Shown here one piece after another: positions 21,788-32,559 of a stretch of DNA of 64,000 bases. The translations under genes and the position numbers were made by a program. The notes beneath the pieces are model-generated. The model searched no databases, was not told the origin of the DNA, and saw only the letters and a program-made list of their open reading frames with translations. Numbering within the stretch: the first letter of the stretch is position 1; every line of letters begins with the position of its first letter. Source of the DNA: Symbiodinium natans (lineage: Eukaryota; Sar; Dinophyceae; Suessiales; Symbiodiniaceae); assembly GCA_905221605.1 (NCBI GenBank), contig CAJNDS010002081.1, positions 445,976 to 509,975 on the forward strand. The letters are read 5' to 3'.

Positions 21788-21869
21788 TCAGCTGAGGAAA
21801 GCGCATCAATCGAGCAGCTCATCAGTACCCATCGGGCGCTTCTCCTAGATGGAGGCCACGTGGATTGAA
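21788..21869 (+). CDS. candidate exon, unrecognised
   Basis: It follows TCCCCTCAG and reads EESASIEQLISTHRALLLDG before a TGA. Predicted helical. Confidence 0.5.
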
Positions 21870-22178
21870 GTCCTGCTGTTTTGGCACTCTCCTCACTCCC
21901 CTAAACCCTAAACCCTAAACCCTAATCCCTAAACCCTAAACCCGCTCTCCTCTTGTGTCCTCTGGAGGACGTGCCGAGGTGGGTAGCGAAGCTGGCTACA
22001 GCAGCTTCGCCGCAAGATTGTTTAGGGTTGTGGGTTGTAGGTTGGTGGGGGGTCTGAGTTCCCACGACGGTCATCCTCCCTGAGCTCCAAACCCTAAACC
22101 CTAAACCCTAAACCCTAAACCCTAAACCCTAAACCCTAAACCCTAAACCCTGCGAACCGCGACCTGAGGTGCTTGCGC

Positions 22179-22261
22179 CATCTTTCTCAGTGCGGTAGAG
22201 ACGACAGCCAAGACATTTGGACTTGAGGCCGGGCTCCTGTCAACTGAGCGCATCTTCCTTC
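22179..22261 (+). CDS. candidate exon, unrecognised
   Basis: It follows TTTCTCAG and reads AVETTAKTFGLEAGLLSTER, ending with a CAG|GG edge next to a TTTAGGG tract. Confidence 0.5.
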
Positions 22262-22318
22262 AGGGTTTAGGGTTTAGGGTTTAGGGTTTAGGGTTTAGGG
22301 TTCAGGGTTTAGGGTTGC

Positions 22319-22408
22319 AATCCTGCACCGCTGGAGGCTGCCCCGCGTGCCTACCGCAAAAGGTTCTCGGCAAATTACCGCGGCCTGGCTGCGCAGTCTC
22401 TTCTTAGG
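22319..22408 (+). CDS. candidate exon, unrecognised
   Basis: The + frame reads PAPLEAAPRAYRKRFSANYR; a second + frame is also open. Bounded by TTTAGGG tracts on both sides. Confidence 0.4.
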
Positions 22409-22714
22409 ATTTAGGGTTTAGGGTTTAAGGGTTTAGGGTTTAGGGTTTACAGTTTAGGGTTGGGTTTTCGGGATCTCACCTCTCGGCGGTTGCGATGTCT
22501 AAAACCCTAAACCCTACAACCCTAAACCCTAAAGAAGTACTGAAGTCCAGGAAGCCACAAATCTTGCTGTTTCCGTCTTTCATGGCTTCTGGGCCTCGTG
22601 AGGCAGGCGTAGTGGCTTCTAAGGTTTAGGGTTTAGGGTTCAGGGTTTAGCGTTTAGGGTTTAGGGCAACTGCACATTCGTTATCCTGACTCTTAGGTGC
22701 ACTCTTCCCAGACG

Positions 22715-22785
22715 ACGCACGGCACTACCGAGTGGACGTACTTGAGGCATCGGCGGAAATCAGGGGACCCTACTGCACCTGAACT
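22715..22785 (+). CDS. candidate exon, unrecognised
   Basis: It follows TTCCCAG and can be read as DDARHYRVDVLEASAEIRGP or, in another frame, TTHGTTEWTYLRHRRKSGDP. I cannot decide between them. Confidence 0.35.
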
Positions 22786-22969
22786 GGGCTTTAGGATTTA
22801 GGGTTCAGGGTTCAGGGTTCAGGGTTTGGGGTTTAGGGTTTAGGGTTGGGAGAACTTATTCCGCCTTTTTTTGGGGTTTAGGTTCCCTTATCCACCCCGT
22901 TTCTAGGGTTTCTCTTGGTTCCAGACTTAGATGCCCCAAATCCCCGAACCCTGAAACCCCCCCCAAACC

Positions 22970-23187
22970 CTAAACCCTAAACCCTAAACCCTAAACCCTA
23001 AACCCTAAACCCTAAACCCTAAACCCTAAACCCTAAACCCTAAACCCTAAACCCTAACCTAAACCCTAAACCCTAAACCCTAAACCCTAAACCCTAAACC
23101 CTAAACCCTAAACCCTAAACCCTAAACCCTAAACCCTAAACCCTAAACCCTAAACCTAAACCCTAAACCCTAAACCCTAAACCCTAC
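22970..23187 (-). repeat. long CCCTAAA tract
   Basis: About 30 units with two single-base-loss interruptions (CCTAACCT and AACCTAAA). Confidence 0.98.
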
Positions 23188-23499
23188 TGTAATTCTGAAC
23201 TTCCCTCTGCTGGCGGTGTCTTAACCTGACCATCGATCCTAAAACCCTCAAACCCTAAATTTAAACCCTAAAAAACCCGAAACACCCTGAAAACCCCAAA
23301 ATGCAAGCGCTAAACTCAGAACCCCAAGCCCAAGCCCTAAACAAGAAACCCTAAACCCCAGACCCTGAACAATAACCCTAAACCCCAAACCCCAAACCCT
23401 AAACCCTAACACCCTAACCGTATGTCGGCAGGCCAGTGCCGACCAGCACTCTGCGATTTGGGTGAATGGGGACAAGTTTGAGCTGAGCCCGGAGGCGCG

Positions 23500-23638
23500 A
23501 AGATGGGTTTAGGGTTTAGGGTTTGGGGTTTAGGGTTTAGGGTTAGGGTTTAGGGTTTAGGGTTTAGGGTTTAGGGCTTAGGGCTTAGGGCTTAGGGCTT
23601 AGGGCTTAGGGCTTAGGGCTTAGGGCTTAGGGCTTAGG
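23500..23638 (+). repeat. TTTAGGG tract turning into CTTAGGG
   Basis: Regular TTTAGGG, then ten or so CTTAGGG units in a row: another block-wise variant spread. Confidence 0.97.
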
Positions 23639-23639
23639 G

Positions 23640-23725
23640 GCGAGGATGGTGCAAGGGGCGACGTGAGGACTCTACATGCCGTAGGGCTCAAACAGCTGGG
23701 CTTGGTGAGTGTTTCTGGGGTTCCT
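23640..23725 (+). CDS. candidate exon, unrecognised
   Basis: The + frame reads EDGARGDVRTLHAVGLKQLG between two TTTAGGG tracts. A GGT|GAGTGT end could serve as a GT or GA donor. Confidence 0.45.
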
Positions 23726-24305
23726 GTTGAAGATTGATGAGTGTACATGTTGGGGTTTAGGGTTTAGGGTTTAGGGTTTAGGGTTTAGGGTTTAGGGTTT
23801 AGGGTTTAGGGTTGCGGGGTACGAGTTAAAGTACCTAGTTCACACGCGTTTCAGTATGTGGTTTTAGGGTTTGGGTTTGTTCGATGGGGTTCAAGAACAT
23901 GTGAGGTAGGTTTTGTATTACTTATATTGGTGTATGGTTCCTTCTAAGAACTCCCCTTCCCGCACCCTCACCCCCCCTCAGCCCCCCCTCAGCCCCCCCT
24001 CACCCGCCCTCACCCCCTGACCCCCCCTCCTGTGGTGTGGGTGTGGGTTGGTTTAAGGGTTCACGGCTTGGGGCCTTAGGGGTTTTAGCATAAGGCCTTC
24101 GGGTTTTGGGGCTTAGGGTTTAGTTAGGGTTCTACCGTTTAGGATTTAGGGCTCTAGGGCTTAGGGATTTAGGGTTGATGGCTTATAGAGTTTTTGTTTT
24201 TTTTGGATTAGGGGCGGGGGGGTGGGGGGGGGGGTTAAAGGGTTTAGGGTAAGGGTGGGGGGCCTCAGCTTCCTCGACCGTGTGGGCACTTAGTTCATGG
24301 GCCCC

Positions 24306-24418
24306 GAATATGGTCCCTTACGTCCTTTGAAGGTTCTGATGTATGGGACCCTCAGTTTGTATAGGGTATATAAGGGGTACCCTTTTCAGGCCCTATACTA
24401 AGGGACTATGTAACGTGT
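24306..24418. mobile_element. family F element, copy 3
   Basis: Starts GAATATGGTCCCTTACGTCC and ends CTAAGGGACTATGTAACG, with inner GTATATAAGGGGTACCC. Matches copies at 13.2, 15.2 and 39.95 kb. Confidence 0.65.
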
Positions 24419-24429
24419 AGGGCATTTTA

Positions 24430-24545
24430 ATTTGGGGTAGGGGGTTTAGGGGGTTGAGGGGGTTTAGGAGGCTTAGGAGGTTTGGCAGGTTTGGGAGGTT
24501 TAGGAGGTCTAGGAGGTTTAGGGTTCAGGGGGTTTAGGGTCTAGG
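24430..24545 (+). repeat. TTTAGGAGG-like variant array
   Basis: Degenerate units of GGTTTAGGA and GGTTTAGGG with a nine-base period; it extends the series of telomere-derived variant arrays. Confidence 0.8.
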
Positions 24546-24646
24546 GTAGAGCCCGAACCTTGAAAACCTAAAGCCTACTACAGTGGGCAGTATCGTGAAC
24601 CCCAAGCCCTAAACCCTAAACCCTAAACCCCAAACCCCTTGCGCAG

Positions 24647-24703
24647 GCTATTTGCCATGCTGAAGCTTTGCAAAAGGTGCGGGTCCTGAGCGGCCGCTGG
24701 TTC
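24647..24703 (+). CDS. candidate exon, unrecognised
   Basis: It follows TTGCGCAG|G and reads AICHAEALQKVRVLSGRWF up to a TTCAGGG tract. Compact and helical. Confidence 0.5.
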
Positions 24704-25309
24704 AGGGTTCAGGGTTTAGGGCTTAGGGTTTAGGGTTTAGGGTTTAGGGATTGGGGTTTGGGGTGTGGGGTTTGGGGTTCAGGTTTAGGGGTTTGGGGTT
24801 TCGGCTTTGGGGTTCAGGGTTTGGGGTCAAGAGCAACATGCCCCAGCTTGAAACCCGACATCCTAAGCGGGAACCTTTGCAACCGAAGTGATGCAAAATG
24901 GGGCGTGGGGGCACTCCGGATCTTAAGTACCTGCATCGGTAGTCTTTACGAGTCGAGTTCCCTAAGCCCCAAACCTTACACCCAACACCCCAAACTCTAA
25001 ACCCACTTAAGCCCTAAACCCCAAACCCAAGAACCCTGAGATGCCCCATAAAGCCGGAAATCTGAGCCCTGCGACCCTCAGCCCCCTAAACCCCTTACGG
25101 CCAGGGTTTAGGTTTAGGGGTTAGGGTAGGGACCTTGGCACCCTGAATCCGAAACCCCATAAACCCCGAATCCCTAAACCCTAAAACCCAAACCCCATGA
25201 ACCCCCAGTCTGGAGTTGACTTAGATACTTTGTGTTCCCAGAGCCCTTAAATTCAAGAAATCCCAAACCTCGTACACCCTAAAGCCTTAAACCCTAAACC
25301 CTAAAACCC

Positions 25310-25418
25310 AAAACCCAAAACCCTAAACCCTAAACCCTAAACCCTAAACCCTAAACCCTAAACCCTAAACCCTAAACCCTAAACCCTAAACCCTAAACCC
25401 TAAACCCTAAACCCTAAA
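25310..25418 (-). repeat. CCCTAAA tract
   Basis: About 15 regular units directly left of a candidate exon. Confidence 0.97.
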
Positions 25419-25429
25419 GCCCAGGCCTG

Positions 25430-25515
25430 GGCGGACTTGTCCCAACTCGTCGAGTCCTGCGCCGGTCCCGACGGAAACACTGCCAGACATCCGGTGCCAT
25501 GCCCAGTTGCCATTC
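25430..25515 (+). CDS. candidate exon, unrecognised
   Basis: The + frame reads ADLSQLVESCAGPDGNTARH and remains open to the TTTAGGG tract at about 25,530. Confidence 0.45.
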
Positions 25516-25529
25516 GGGGTTTGAGGCTT

Positions 25530-25700
25530 GGGGGGTTTAGGGTTTAGGGTTTAGGGTTAGGGTTTGGGGTTTGGGGTTTGGGGTTTAGGGTTTAGGGTTT
25601 AGGGTTTAGGGTTTAGTGTTTAGGTTTAGGGTGTAGGGTTTAGGGTTTAGGGTATAGGGTATAGGGTTTAGGGTTTAGGGTTTAGGGTTTAGGGTTTAGG
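25530..25700 (+). repeat. TTTAGGG/TTTGGGG tract
   Basis: About 23 units including runs of TTTGGGG and single TTTAGTG and TATAGGG variants. Confidence 0.97.
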
Positions 25701-25913
25701 GGGCTGCGGATGGGCCCATGGGGAGTTGGCATCGTTTACCCTCAACCCTAAGCCCTAAACTTTGTGGTACTTTACCGTAACTTTAGATCCTTATTGGGTT
25801 TCTTAGTAAGGCATCTAAAAGTTAATTTATAGCTACCCTCCTGAGTGCAGCCAAGTAAACTCCCAAGCCCTAAACCCCACCGCATGCCAAGGCGCGATCC
25901 GATCTTTGTACAG

Positions 25914-25964
25914 TCCTGGATGCTCTGGATGTGGCCTGGGCAGGCTTCGAACACAAGTGCCTGT
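25914..25964 (+). CDS. candidate exon, unrecognised
   Basis: It follows TTTGTACAG and reads VLDALDVAWAGFEHKCL before TGA; a GT donor (CCT|GTGATG) sits at the right edge. Confidence 0.45.
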
Positions 25965-26082
25965 GATGCAGCCATTCCTTGCAGTTTAGGGTTTAGGGTT
26001 TAGGGTTTTGGGGTTTAGGGTTTCGGGTCCCCCTATCTATGACTTTCATGTCGTGAATTGCGAAATGCATCCCTGATTTGGG

Positions 26083-26165
26083 GGTGTCCGAAATTAGGGG
26101 TACCTGACTGGGTCCTCATTACAAGGGGATCCCATTATTTTGGGGATCTATTTTGGGGGTCCGAC
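26083..26165. mobile_element. family E repeat, copy 2
   Basis: Contains TTAGGGGTACCTGACTGGGT, ACAAGGGGATCCCATTATTT and ATTTTGGGGGTCC. The middle block AAGGGGATCC(C/T)ATTATTT-like recurs at 32.4 kb. Confidence 0.55.
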
Positions 26166-26728
26166 CCTAAACCCTAAACCCTAAACCCTATTCTCGCAAG
26201 CCCCCCATTTGAGGAGTGCTTGGGCATTTGGGGCTTTTGGACACAGGCCATGTCGACCCCACGGCTGTTGAAGGCCCAGGGGCCCTATTCTTGCGGTCAA
26301 GTGTTTCGGGCTTACGTAACCCTTTGTAGGGTCTAGGGTTTAGGGTTTGGGGTTTGGGGTTTAGGGTTTAGGTGTATCCCTATGTGAGATTGACATTTAC
26401 ATGGGCCTTTCCCCAGGCCTGCAGCATCGGGGCCTCATGATTGTCAGAAGGCTCTTAGGGTTTAGGGTTGAGGGGTTTAGGGGTTTAGGGGTTTAGGGGT
26501 TTAGGGTTTAGGGTTTAGGGCCCTTGTTGCTTTAAGGGCTCCCTGCCAGTCGCCAAGCCCTAAGCCTTAAACCCTAGCTTAGCCAGTCAGGGGCTCCTGT
26601 CAAGTCCTAAACCCTCTAAACCTGTTCGCCCGGAGGCACCCTAAACCCTAAACCCTAAACCCTAAACCCTAAACCCTCAACCCTAAACCCTAAACCCTAA
26701 ATGTCGAGAGTTGCCCAAATGGGCCGAG

Positions 26729-26798
26729 GTACATTGCTGAGCTGATTGACATCGAAGAGCAGGCTCGGAGGCTCATCATCAAGGCCGCCACCCCGGGC
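26729..26798 (+). CDS. candidate exon, unrecognised
   Basis: It follows GGCCGAG|G and reads YIAELIDIEEQARRLIIKAA. Very likely a helix; one of the most convincing unassigned exons. Confidence 0.55.
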
Positions 26799-26799
26799 T

Positions 26800-27125
26800 G
26801 GGTTTAGGGTTTAGGGTTTAGGGTTTAGGGGTTAGGGTTTAGGGTTTAGGGCTTAGGGCTTAGGGTTTAGGGTTTAGGGTTTAGGGTTTAGGGTTTGGGG
26901 TTGGGGGTTGGGGGTTTGGGGCTTGGGGTTTGGGGTTTAGGGTTTAGGGTTTAGGGTTTGTGGCTTGGGGTTTGGGGTTTAGGGGTCAGGGTTTAGGGGT
27001 CAGGGTTTAGGGTTCAGGGTTTAGGGTTCAGGGTTTAGGGTTTTGGGTTTTTTTGTTCACAGTCTCGGGCTCAGGGTTCAGGGTTTTAGGGCTCAGGGTT
27101 TGGGGTTTAGAGGGTTGAGGGTTTA
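26800..27125 (+). repeat. TTTAGGG/TTTGGGG/TTCAGGG block
   Basis: About 325 bases of telomere-type units with several variants, closing at an inverted TTTAAACCCTCAA junction. Confidence 0.95.
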
Positions 27126-27249
27126 AACCCTCAAGACCGGCATGAATAGAAATTGCATGTCTTCACCACGCACCACGGTCCATTTCAAACCGAAGCCAAT
27201 TGCAATAAACAGAGACCTTTTTGGTACTTCACAACCCCAATCTAGGGCC

Positions 27250-27365
27250 AAGACAGGGATTTTCGCTAGTTTGGTGGCCTTGGAAAACCCCCTACATGGC
27301 CTTTCGCTGATTTGGCGGGCTTAGGCAACCCCCCATGGCTGTTTTCGTGAGTTTTGTGACCACTT
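27250..27365. repeat. degenerate tandem repeat, about 45 bases
   Basis: Three copies of a TTTCGCT(G/A)(G/A)TTTGG(T/C)GG unit followed by AACCCCC(C/T)(T/A)CATGGC. The only open frame is short and overlaps it; no gene called. Confidence 0.6.
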
Positions 27366-27679
27366 CGGGCAAACCCTAAACCCTAGACCGCAGAGACCAC
27401 CATTCTGCAGCCAATTCATGGGAATGTGCGCTGGAATGGCCAAAGGCTACTAGCGTTTTCAAGTGCTTGAAAAAAAACGGCTGAAAAAAGAACCTGCCTG
27501 CCCAAGAAAACGCACAGAAACCCTAACTTTTATAGGAAGCCAAACAAACTCATCAAAACCCGGGCAAAATCCGCCCAAAGCCCCGGACACAAACCCTACA
27601 CAATTTCTATAACCCTAAACCCTAAACCCTAAACCCTGAACCCTGAACCCTAAACCCTAAACCCTAAACTCAGGGCCTA

Positions 27680-28055
27680 GGCCGCCCCGCTACATTGGGG
27701 GGCGCTTAAGCCCTTCGATGGCGCAGGCCGAGCCAGGTCGCTGGCCCGCCTCCCACAGCCTAAGGGTCGGTAGCACCCACGACGGGCCCGGTACCGGAAC
27801 ACGTTAACCCTGGGCACCAGTACTGGTCCCTTCTAATAAAGTAATTACCCCAAACTGTTCGGGGGGGGGTACCCCAAGGCCCCCAGCCCAGGGGGTCCTG
27901 GAGCCCTCGCCGCAGCGTGTGTAGCAACCAGGCGCGAGAAAAGTGGTAGATGGCCCTCCACAATCGGGCCAAAACTGCTCTTCGCACCTCACGAAGCTTT
28001 CGAGCTTGTTCCGAAACCTAACCTTCACAGCACCTACGCCCTATCACAGCAAACC
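27680..28055. other. repeat-free stretch, no gene recognised
   Basis: GC-rich unique DNA. Two minus-strand frames of about 75 codons overlap here, but neither shows recognisable motifs. Confidence 0.35.
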
Positions 28056-28057
28056 CT

Positions 28058-28665
28058 GAATTTAAGAGCCTCCGGCTCAAGCCGCCGACCCCGCCGGAGC
28101 ATTGTTCAGGGCTGAAGCGGCGCCGGCGCCAAACCCTAAACCCAAACCCGACCCTAAACCCTACAGCCGAAACCCTAAACCCTACAGCCTGAACCCTAAA
28201 GCCTCAGCCCTAAAGCCGAACCCTAAACCTCAAAGTAAAGCCTAAACCGAAACCGGAACCCTAAACCCCGAAAACCTAATCCGAGGACAGCCCACGACCA
28301 CAACAGGCTTAGGGTTAAGGGTGGGAGGGCTTAGGGTTTAGGGTGCAGGTTATTTGAGGGGGCCAGCAGGAAGGAGGAAGCGGGGAAGGGAGGGGGGGGG
28401 GGGTGGGGGGGGGCAGGTTAGGAGAGGGCGGCAGAGGGGGGGGGGGGGGAGGGGGGAGGGGGGGCGGAGGGGAGGGGGGGGAGGGAGGGGTGGGTTTTTT
28501 CCCAAAAAACCCCTATGCCCTGTGCGAAACCGCCTATGGTCCATGAGTACACGCGGTGTGGGTGGCCTGGCCCTCCACGGAAAAGCTGCCGGGGTACCCC
28601 CCCCCCTACCCCCCCCCCCCCCCGCGCGAGAAACCTGTCCGACACGCTGCCAAAGTCGGCGGACC
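28058..28665. mobile_element. family K element, copy 2
   Basis: Begins with the same ATTTAAGAGCCTCCGGCTCA as copy 1 (15.73 kb) and ends AAGTCGGCGGACCC. The interior holds telomere-like degenerate repeats, a G-rich stretch, then AAACCGCC, a GTGTGGGTGGCCTGG segment and a C run in the same order as copy 1. Confidence 0.7.
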
Positions 28666-28855
28666 CTCAACCCTCAACCCTCAACCCTAACCCTAAACCC
28701 TAAACCCTAAACCTCCAAGACAAGTCAATTCCCCCCTGCCCCGCTCCCCCCCTCCCCTCCCCCGCCCCCTCCCCCACTCCCCCTCCCCCTCCCCCTTCCC
28801 CTCCCCTCCCCCCCTCCCCACCCTCACCACCCTAAACCCTAAACCCTACTTGCAG

Positions 28856-28916
28856 CTCGAGGCAGTTGAGCTGGAAGCGCGGCTCTCTCTGCTGGAGGCG
28901 ATACATGGAGGGCTGA
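28856..28916 (+). CDS. candidate exon, coiled-coil-like
   Basis: It follows a very C-rich tract and CTTGCAG, then reads LEAVELEARLSLLEAIHGGL. Leucine spacing fits a short coiled coil. The C-rich stretch at 28,731-28,825 could act as an extreme polypyrimidine tract. Confidence 0.5.
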
Positions 28917-29109
28917 TTTAGGGTTTCGGGTCTAGGGTCTTGGGTTTAGGGTTTAGGGTTTAGGGTTCAGGGCATGTCATGCACTACCAGGTATAAACGA
29001 CACTGATCTTCTTCCCGGCACGTGCATACATGCTTTGGCAGAGTCAGTCTCGTGCGACGTACCCTAAACCCTACACCCTAAACCCTAAACCCTAAACCCT
29101 AAACCCCAA

Positions 29110-29365
29110 ACCCTAAACCCTCAAGCCAATGTGTAAACTTGAACTTATTCCTTCCTTTTCTTGGAAGGCCACTTTTGCTGGTGCGGTGCAAAATTGCCGG
29201 CTTCTTTTTGTTGAGTTGTCGTCAGTTGCTTTGTGACTGCGTAGGCGAGGAGGTTTAAGTAAATCGAACAAAGAAGACTTTTGGGCTTTGTGCCTGCGCA
29301 TGGCAAGGGGGTTCAAGAACATTGAACATTTCAGCACTTTGGAGCTGTTTGAAGCTTCTCAAATC
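29110..29365. other. unique stretch before the minisatellite
   Basis: A 74-codon minus-strand frame is open here but is AT-richer and lacks recognisable features. No gene called. Confidence 0.3.
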
Positions 29366-29369
29366 CTGG

Positions 29370-30215
29370 GCCTTCTGAAGCCAATTTTGGGCCTTCCAAA
29401 GCCAATTTGGGCCTGAGGCCAGTTTTGGCCTTCTAAACCAATTTTGGGCCTTCTAAGCCAATTTGGGCCTGAAACCAATTTTGGCCCTCTGAAGCCAATT
29501 TGCGCCTCTGAAGCCAATTTGGCCTTCTGAAACCAATTTTGGGCCTTCTGAAGTCAATTTGGCCTTCAAGCCAATTTTGGGCCTTCTGAAGCCAATCTGG
29601 GCCCCTGAAAGCAATTTTCCGAAGCCTATTTGGCCTGAAGCCAATTTGGGACTCTGAAGACAATTTTTGCTTTAGGCCCTTGAAGGCAATTTTGGCCTTC
29701 TCAAGTTTTGGGCCTCCCGAAGCCAATTTTGAGACACTTTTGGCCTTCTGAAGCCATTGTTGTGCCTTCTGAAGCCAGTTTCTGAAGCCAACGTGGGGCC
29801 TTCTGAAGCCAATTTGTCCTCTTGAAGCCAATTTTGTGGCCTTCTGAAGCCAATGGGCCTTCTGAAGCCAATTTGGGTTTCTGAAGCCAATTTTGGCCTT
29901 CTGAAGCCAATTTTGAGCCTGCTGAAGCCAATTTGGGCCTCTGTGAAGCCAATTGGCCTCCTGAAGCCAATTTTGGCCTTCTGAAGCCAAGTTTGGGCCA
30001 ATGTGGGCCTCTGAAGCCAATTTTGGGCCTTCTCCAGCCAATTTTGGCACTGAAAACCTATTTGACCCTTCTGCAAATGTGACACCAATTTGGGCCTTCT
30101 GGTGCCAAGTTTGAGTTTTTTGGCCTTCCGAAGACAATTTTTGGCCTTCTGAGGGCGTTCTGGGGCCAAGTTTAGGCCTTTTGGCCTTCCGAGGCCAATT
30201 TTGGCCTTTTGAATT
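29370..30215. repeat. minisatellite of CTGAAGCCAATTTTGGCCTT-type units
   Basis: About 35 degenerate copies of a 20-25 base unit (GCCTTCTGAAGCCAATTTTG). Unit length varies by a few bases, so it breaks frame often. The minus-strand open frame (Asn-Trp-Leu-Gln-Lys repeats) covers it because the unit has no stop in two frames. It could be a degenerate coding repeat but is more simply a minisatellite. Confidence 0.85.
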
Positions 30216-30454
30216 ATTCAAAAGTCTTAAAACAGAAACCCCTCGAAACTCCTCGAAACTTCCCCGGACCTGAACCCTTAATAAGTTCAATAAACCCTTG
30301 GAGGACAACCCGAGCAAGGGCAAAGAAAGTCAAGAAGTGCAGAGAGCATTGGTGCCCCTCGGCACGAAATTTCAGCTTATGACTCCGACTCAGTGGGCTC
30401 TTAGTTGGGTTTAGGGTCTAGGGGGAATGCGGTAGTCAGACTCGCTGATTTTGT

Positions 30455-30500
30455 GGGATGTAGGGTACCATGTTCCTCATTCCCTACACCCTAAGGCATA
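30455..30500. mobile_element. family H, partial copy
   Basis: GATGTAGGGTACCATGTTCC followed by TCATTCCCTACACC resembles the inner arms of the element at 10.40-10.51 kb, without the outer CTGTTGGTT ends. Confidence 0.4.
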
Positions 30501-30514
30501 AACCCTAAACCCTA

Positions 30515-30618
30515 CGAAGAACTCCGAAAGCCCAGGCAAGGGATTGCGCACCTCAACTCCGTTGCCAATTTCCGCCGCAAGGGTCGTGATGACTTGGGTG
30601 CCATGGCAGCAGGGAGTA
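30515..30618 (+). CDS. candidate exon, unrecognised
   Basis: The + frame reads EELRKPRQGIAHLNSVANFR and continues RKGRDDLGAMAAG to a TTTAGGG tract. Good coding character. Confidence 0.5.
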
Positions 30619-30789
30619 GGGTTTAGGGTTTTTAGGGTTTTTGGGGTTTAGGGTTTTTGGGGTTTAAGGTTTAGGGTGTTTGGGGTTTAGGGTTTTTGGG
30701 GTTGAAGGTTTATGGTTTTTAATGTTTAGGGTTTTTGGGGTTTAAGGTTTAGGGTTTAAGGTCGCCATAGTCTAGGGTTTGCGGCCTCT

Positions 30790-30885
30790 TCCACAGAGCA
30801 CATGCCGCGCATGCGTTTTCCGGGAGATCGCGCTTTGTTGTTGCCTCTCAGAGACGTTTGGCACGCCACTCTTGCTCTCTAAACT
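30790..30885 (+). CDS. candidate exon, unrecognised
   Basis: The + frame reads STEHMPRMRFPGDRALLLPL then RDVWHATLAL up to a stop. Protein-like. Confidence 0.45.
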
Positions 30886-31064
30886 GGCGTTCGCAAAGTG
30901 CTGCCCTCTTAAACCCTAGGCCCGAAACCCTAAACCCGAGACCCTGAACCCCAGACCCTAAACCCGAAACCCTAAACCCTAAATCCTAAACCCTAGACCC
31001 GAAACCCTAAGCCCTAATCCTAAACCCTAAACCCTAAACCCTAAACCCTAAACCCCGAAAGCCC

Positions 31065-31160
31065 CTCAAGCGACCTGCGCAGCATGCGATCTCAGGCTTT
31101 GACATTTTGGAGTCTGCAGGGAAGCCCAGAGCCGCAGGGTGCATCCTGTTGGTGCTTAGT
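31065..31160 (+). CDS. candidate exon, unrecognised
   Basis: The + frame reads SSDLRSMRSQALTFWSLQGS between CCCTAAA and TTTAGGG tracts. Confidence 0.4.
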
Positions 31161-31464
31161 AGGGTTTAGGGTTTCGGGTTTAGGGTTTAGGGTTTAGGGT
31201 TTAGGGTTTAGGGTTTAGGGTTTAGGACATCATTTGCAACGATGTTCGTCTTCGTCCTACTCTTAATGTATCGGGTCCTTCAGGGAGGGAACCTTAGGGA
31301 AGCCTAGGGTGCCTTAGGGTTTAGGGTTTAGGGTTTAGGGTTTAGGGTTTAGGGCTTAGGGTTTAGGGTTTAGGGTTTAGGGTTTAGGACGCAGTGGGGA
31401 GGATTCGGGAACCTTGGGATACATATCCCCTGGAAAAACAACTCCTTCCCATAAGAAGCCACTG

Positions 31465-31640
31465 TTGGGATGTTCCCCCTTGTGCTAACAGTGGGATTGT
31501 AGTTAGTACCCCCTCCCCATTATACTATATTATACTATTCTTATACTATGAGTATACTATGATTATACAATTATGATACAATTATTATTCTATTATTATT
31601 CTATGATTGAGGGTTGTCAGTAGAAGGGCGAACATGCCAA
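31465..31640. mobile_element. family B element, copy 3, expanded
   Basis: Left terminus TTGGGATGTTCCCCCTTGTG, right terminus GAAGGGCGAACATGCCAA. The centre has grown by a TATTATAC/ATTATT microsatellite to 176 bases. A candidate exon starts immediately to the right. Confidence 0.8.
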
Positions 31641-31728
31641 GCCTGCAAAAGTGAATCAAGCAAGCTCGCCGAGGCAGCCGCAGTCCTCAGCAGGTTCAGT
31701 CTCACCAGCACCCCAGACGCATTCGGGT
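31641..31728 (+). CDS. candidate exon, directly after family B copy 3
   Basis: The + frame reads ACKSESSKLAEAAAVLSRFS and on to a TTTAGGG-like tract. Its left edge coincides with the end of the mobile element, so the element may supply the 3' splice site. Confidence 0.5.
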
Positions 31729-31961
31729 TTAGAGTTTAGGGTTTAGGGTTTAGGGTTTAGGACGCATTGCAGAGCCCCTTCCGGCAAGCAGGGCGTGTAG
31801 TGTGGGCCGTGGCTTTGCCTTAAGATCGTCTTGCGCTCTAGCTCTGTGTCTGAACATATGGTGGCTTGGGTCTTAGGGTTTAGGGTTTAGGGTTTAGGTT
31901 TAGGGTTTGGGGTTTGGGGTTTAGGGTTTAGGGTTTAGGGTTCTATGCTCTACTCTAACAT

Positions 31962-32060
31962 CATCGAAAACCCAGGTAAAGACATCGTGGCAGCTGGCGA
32001 GGGCAAGGCCCCCCGCTTCTGCAGCTGTCTGCCAAGCAAGACGTCCTTAAGTATTACTCA
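31962..32060 (+). CDS. candidate exon, unrecognised
   Basis: It follows AAACCCAG|G and reads GKDIVAAGEGKAPRFCSCLP. Ends before a CCCTAAA tract. Confidence 0.45.
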
Positions 32061-32239
32061 CGGCCTCACCCAAACCCTAAAGCCTAAACCTCCTAAACCC
32101 TAAACCCTAAACCCTAAACCCTAAACCCTAAACCCTAAAGCCTAAACCTCCTAAACCCTAAACCCTAAACCCTAAACCCTAAACCCTAAACCCTACACCC
32201 CAAACCTTGTTAAACCCTAAACTCCAAAGGCCTCGACCA

Positions 32240-32345
32240 TCGGACCCCTTTTCATCAGGGCTTCGCGGCAGCTGCCATCCAAGACGCAGTATCGAGAAGT
32301 GCCGGTGTGTCCATGGCAGTTGTACTTTGCCTGCAAGAAGAGGGG
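32240..32345 (+). CDS. candidate exon, two possible frames
   Basis: Reads RQLPSKTQYREVPVCPWQLY in one + frame and GFAAAAIQDAVSRSAGVSMA in another. The second would start after CATCAG|G. Confidence 0.4.
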
Positions 32346-32409
32346 GTTTCCGAAAAGGGGGGGTTTAGGGTTTAGGGTTTAGGGTTTACGGGTTTGCAGG
32401 TTTGCGGGT

Positions 32410-32485
32410 TTACGGGTTGAGGTCCTGATTATCAGGGGATCCTATTATTTGCGGGTCTATATTAGGGTCCCCTTATTCTCGTAAA
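32410..32485. mobile_element. family E repeat, copy 3
   Basis: TTATCAGGGGATCCTATTAT, GGGTCTATATTAGGG and TCCCCTTATTCTCG match blocks at 26.1 and 51.7 kb. Confidence 0.55.
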
Positions 32486-32559
32486 CCCCCAAGAAGCTCG
32501 TAAAAAGCCCTCCAAACCGGAGTCCGTAGCCCAAGTCCCGCCAAGTCTCCACCCCAAAA

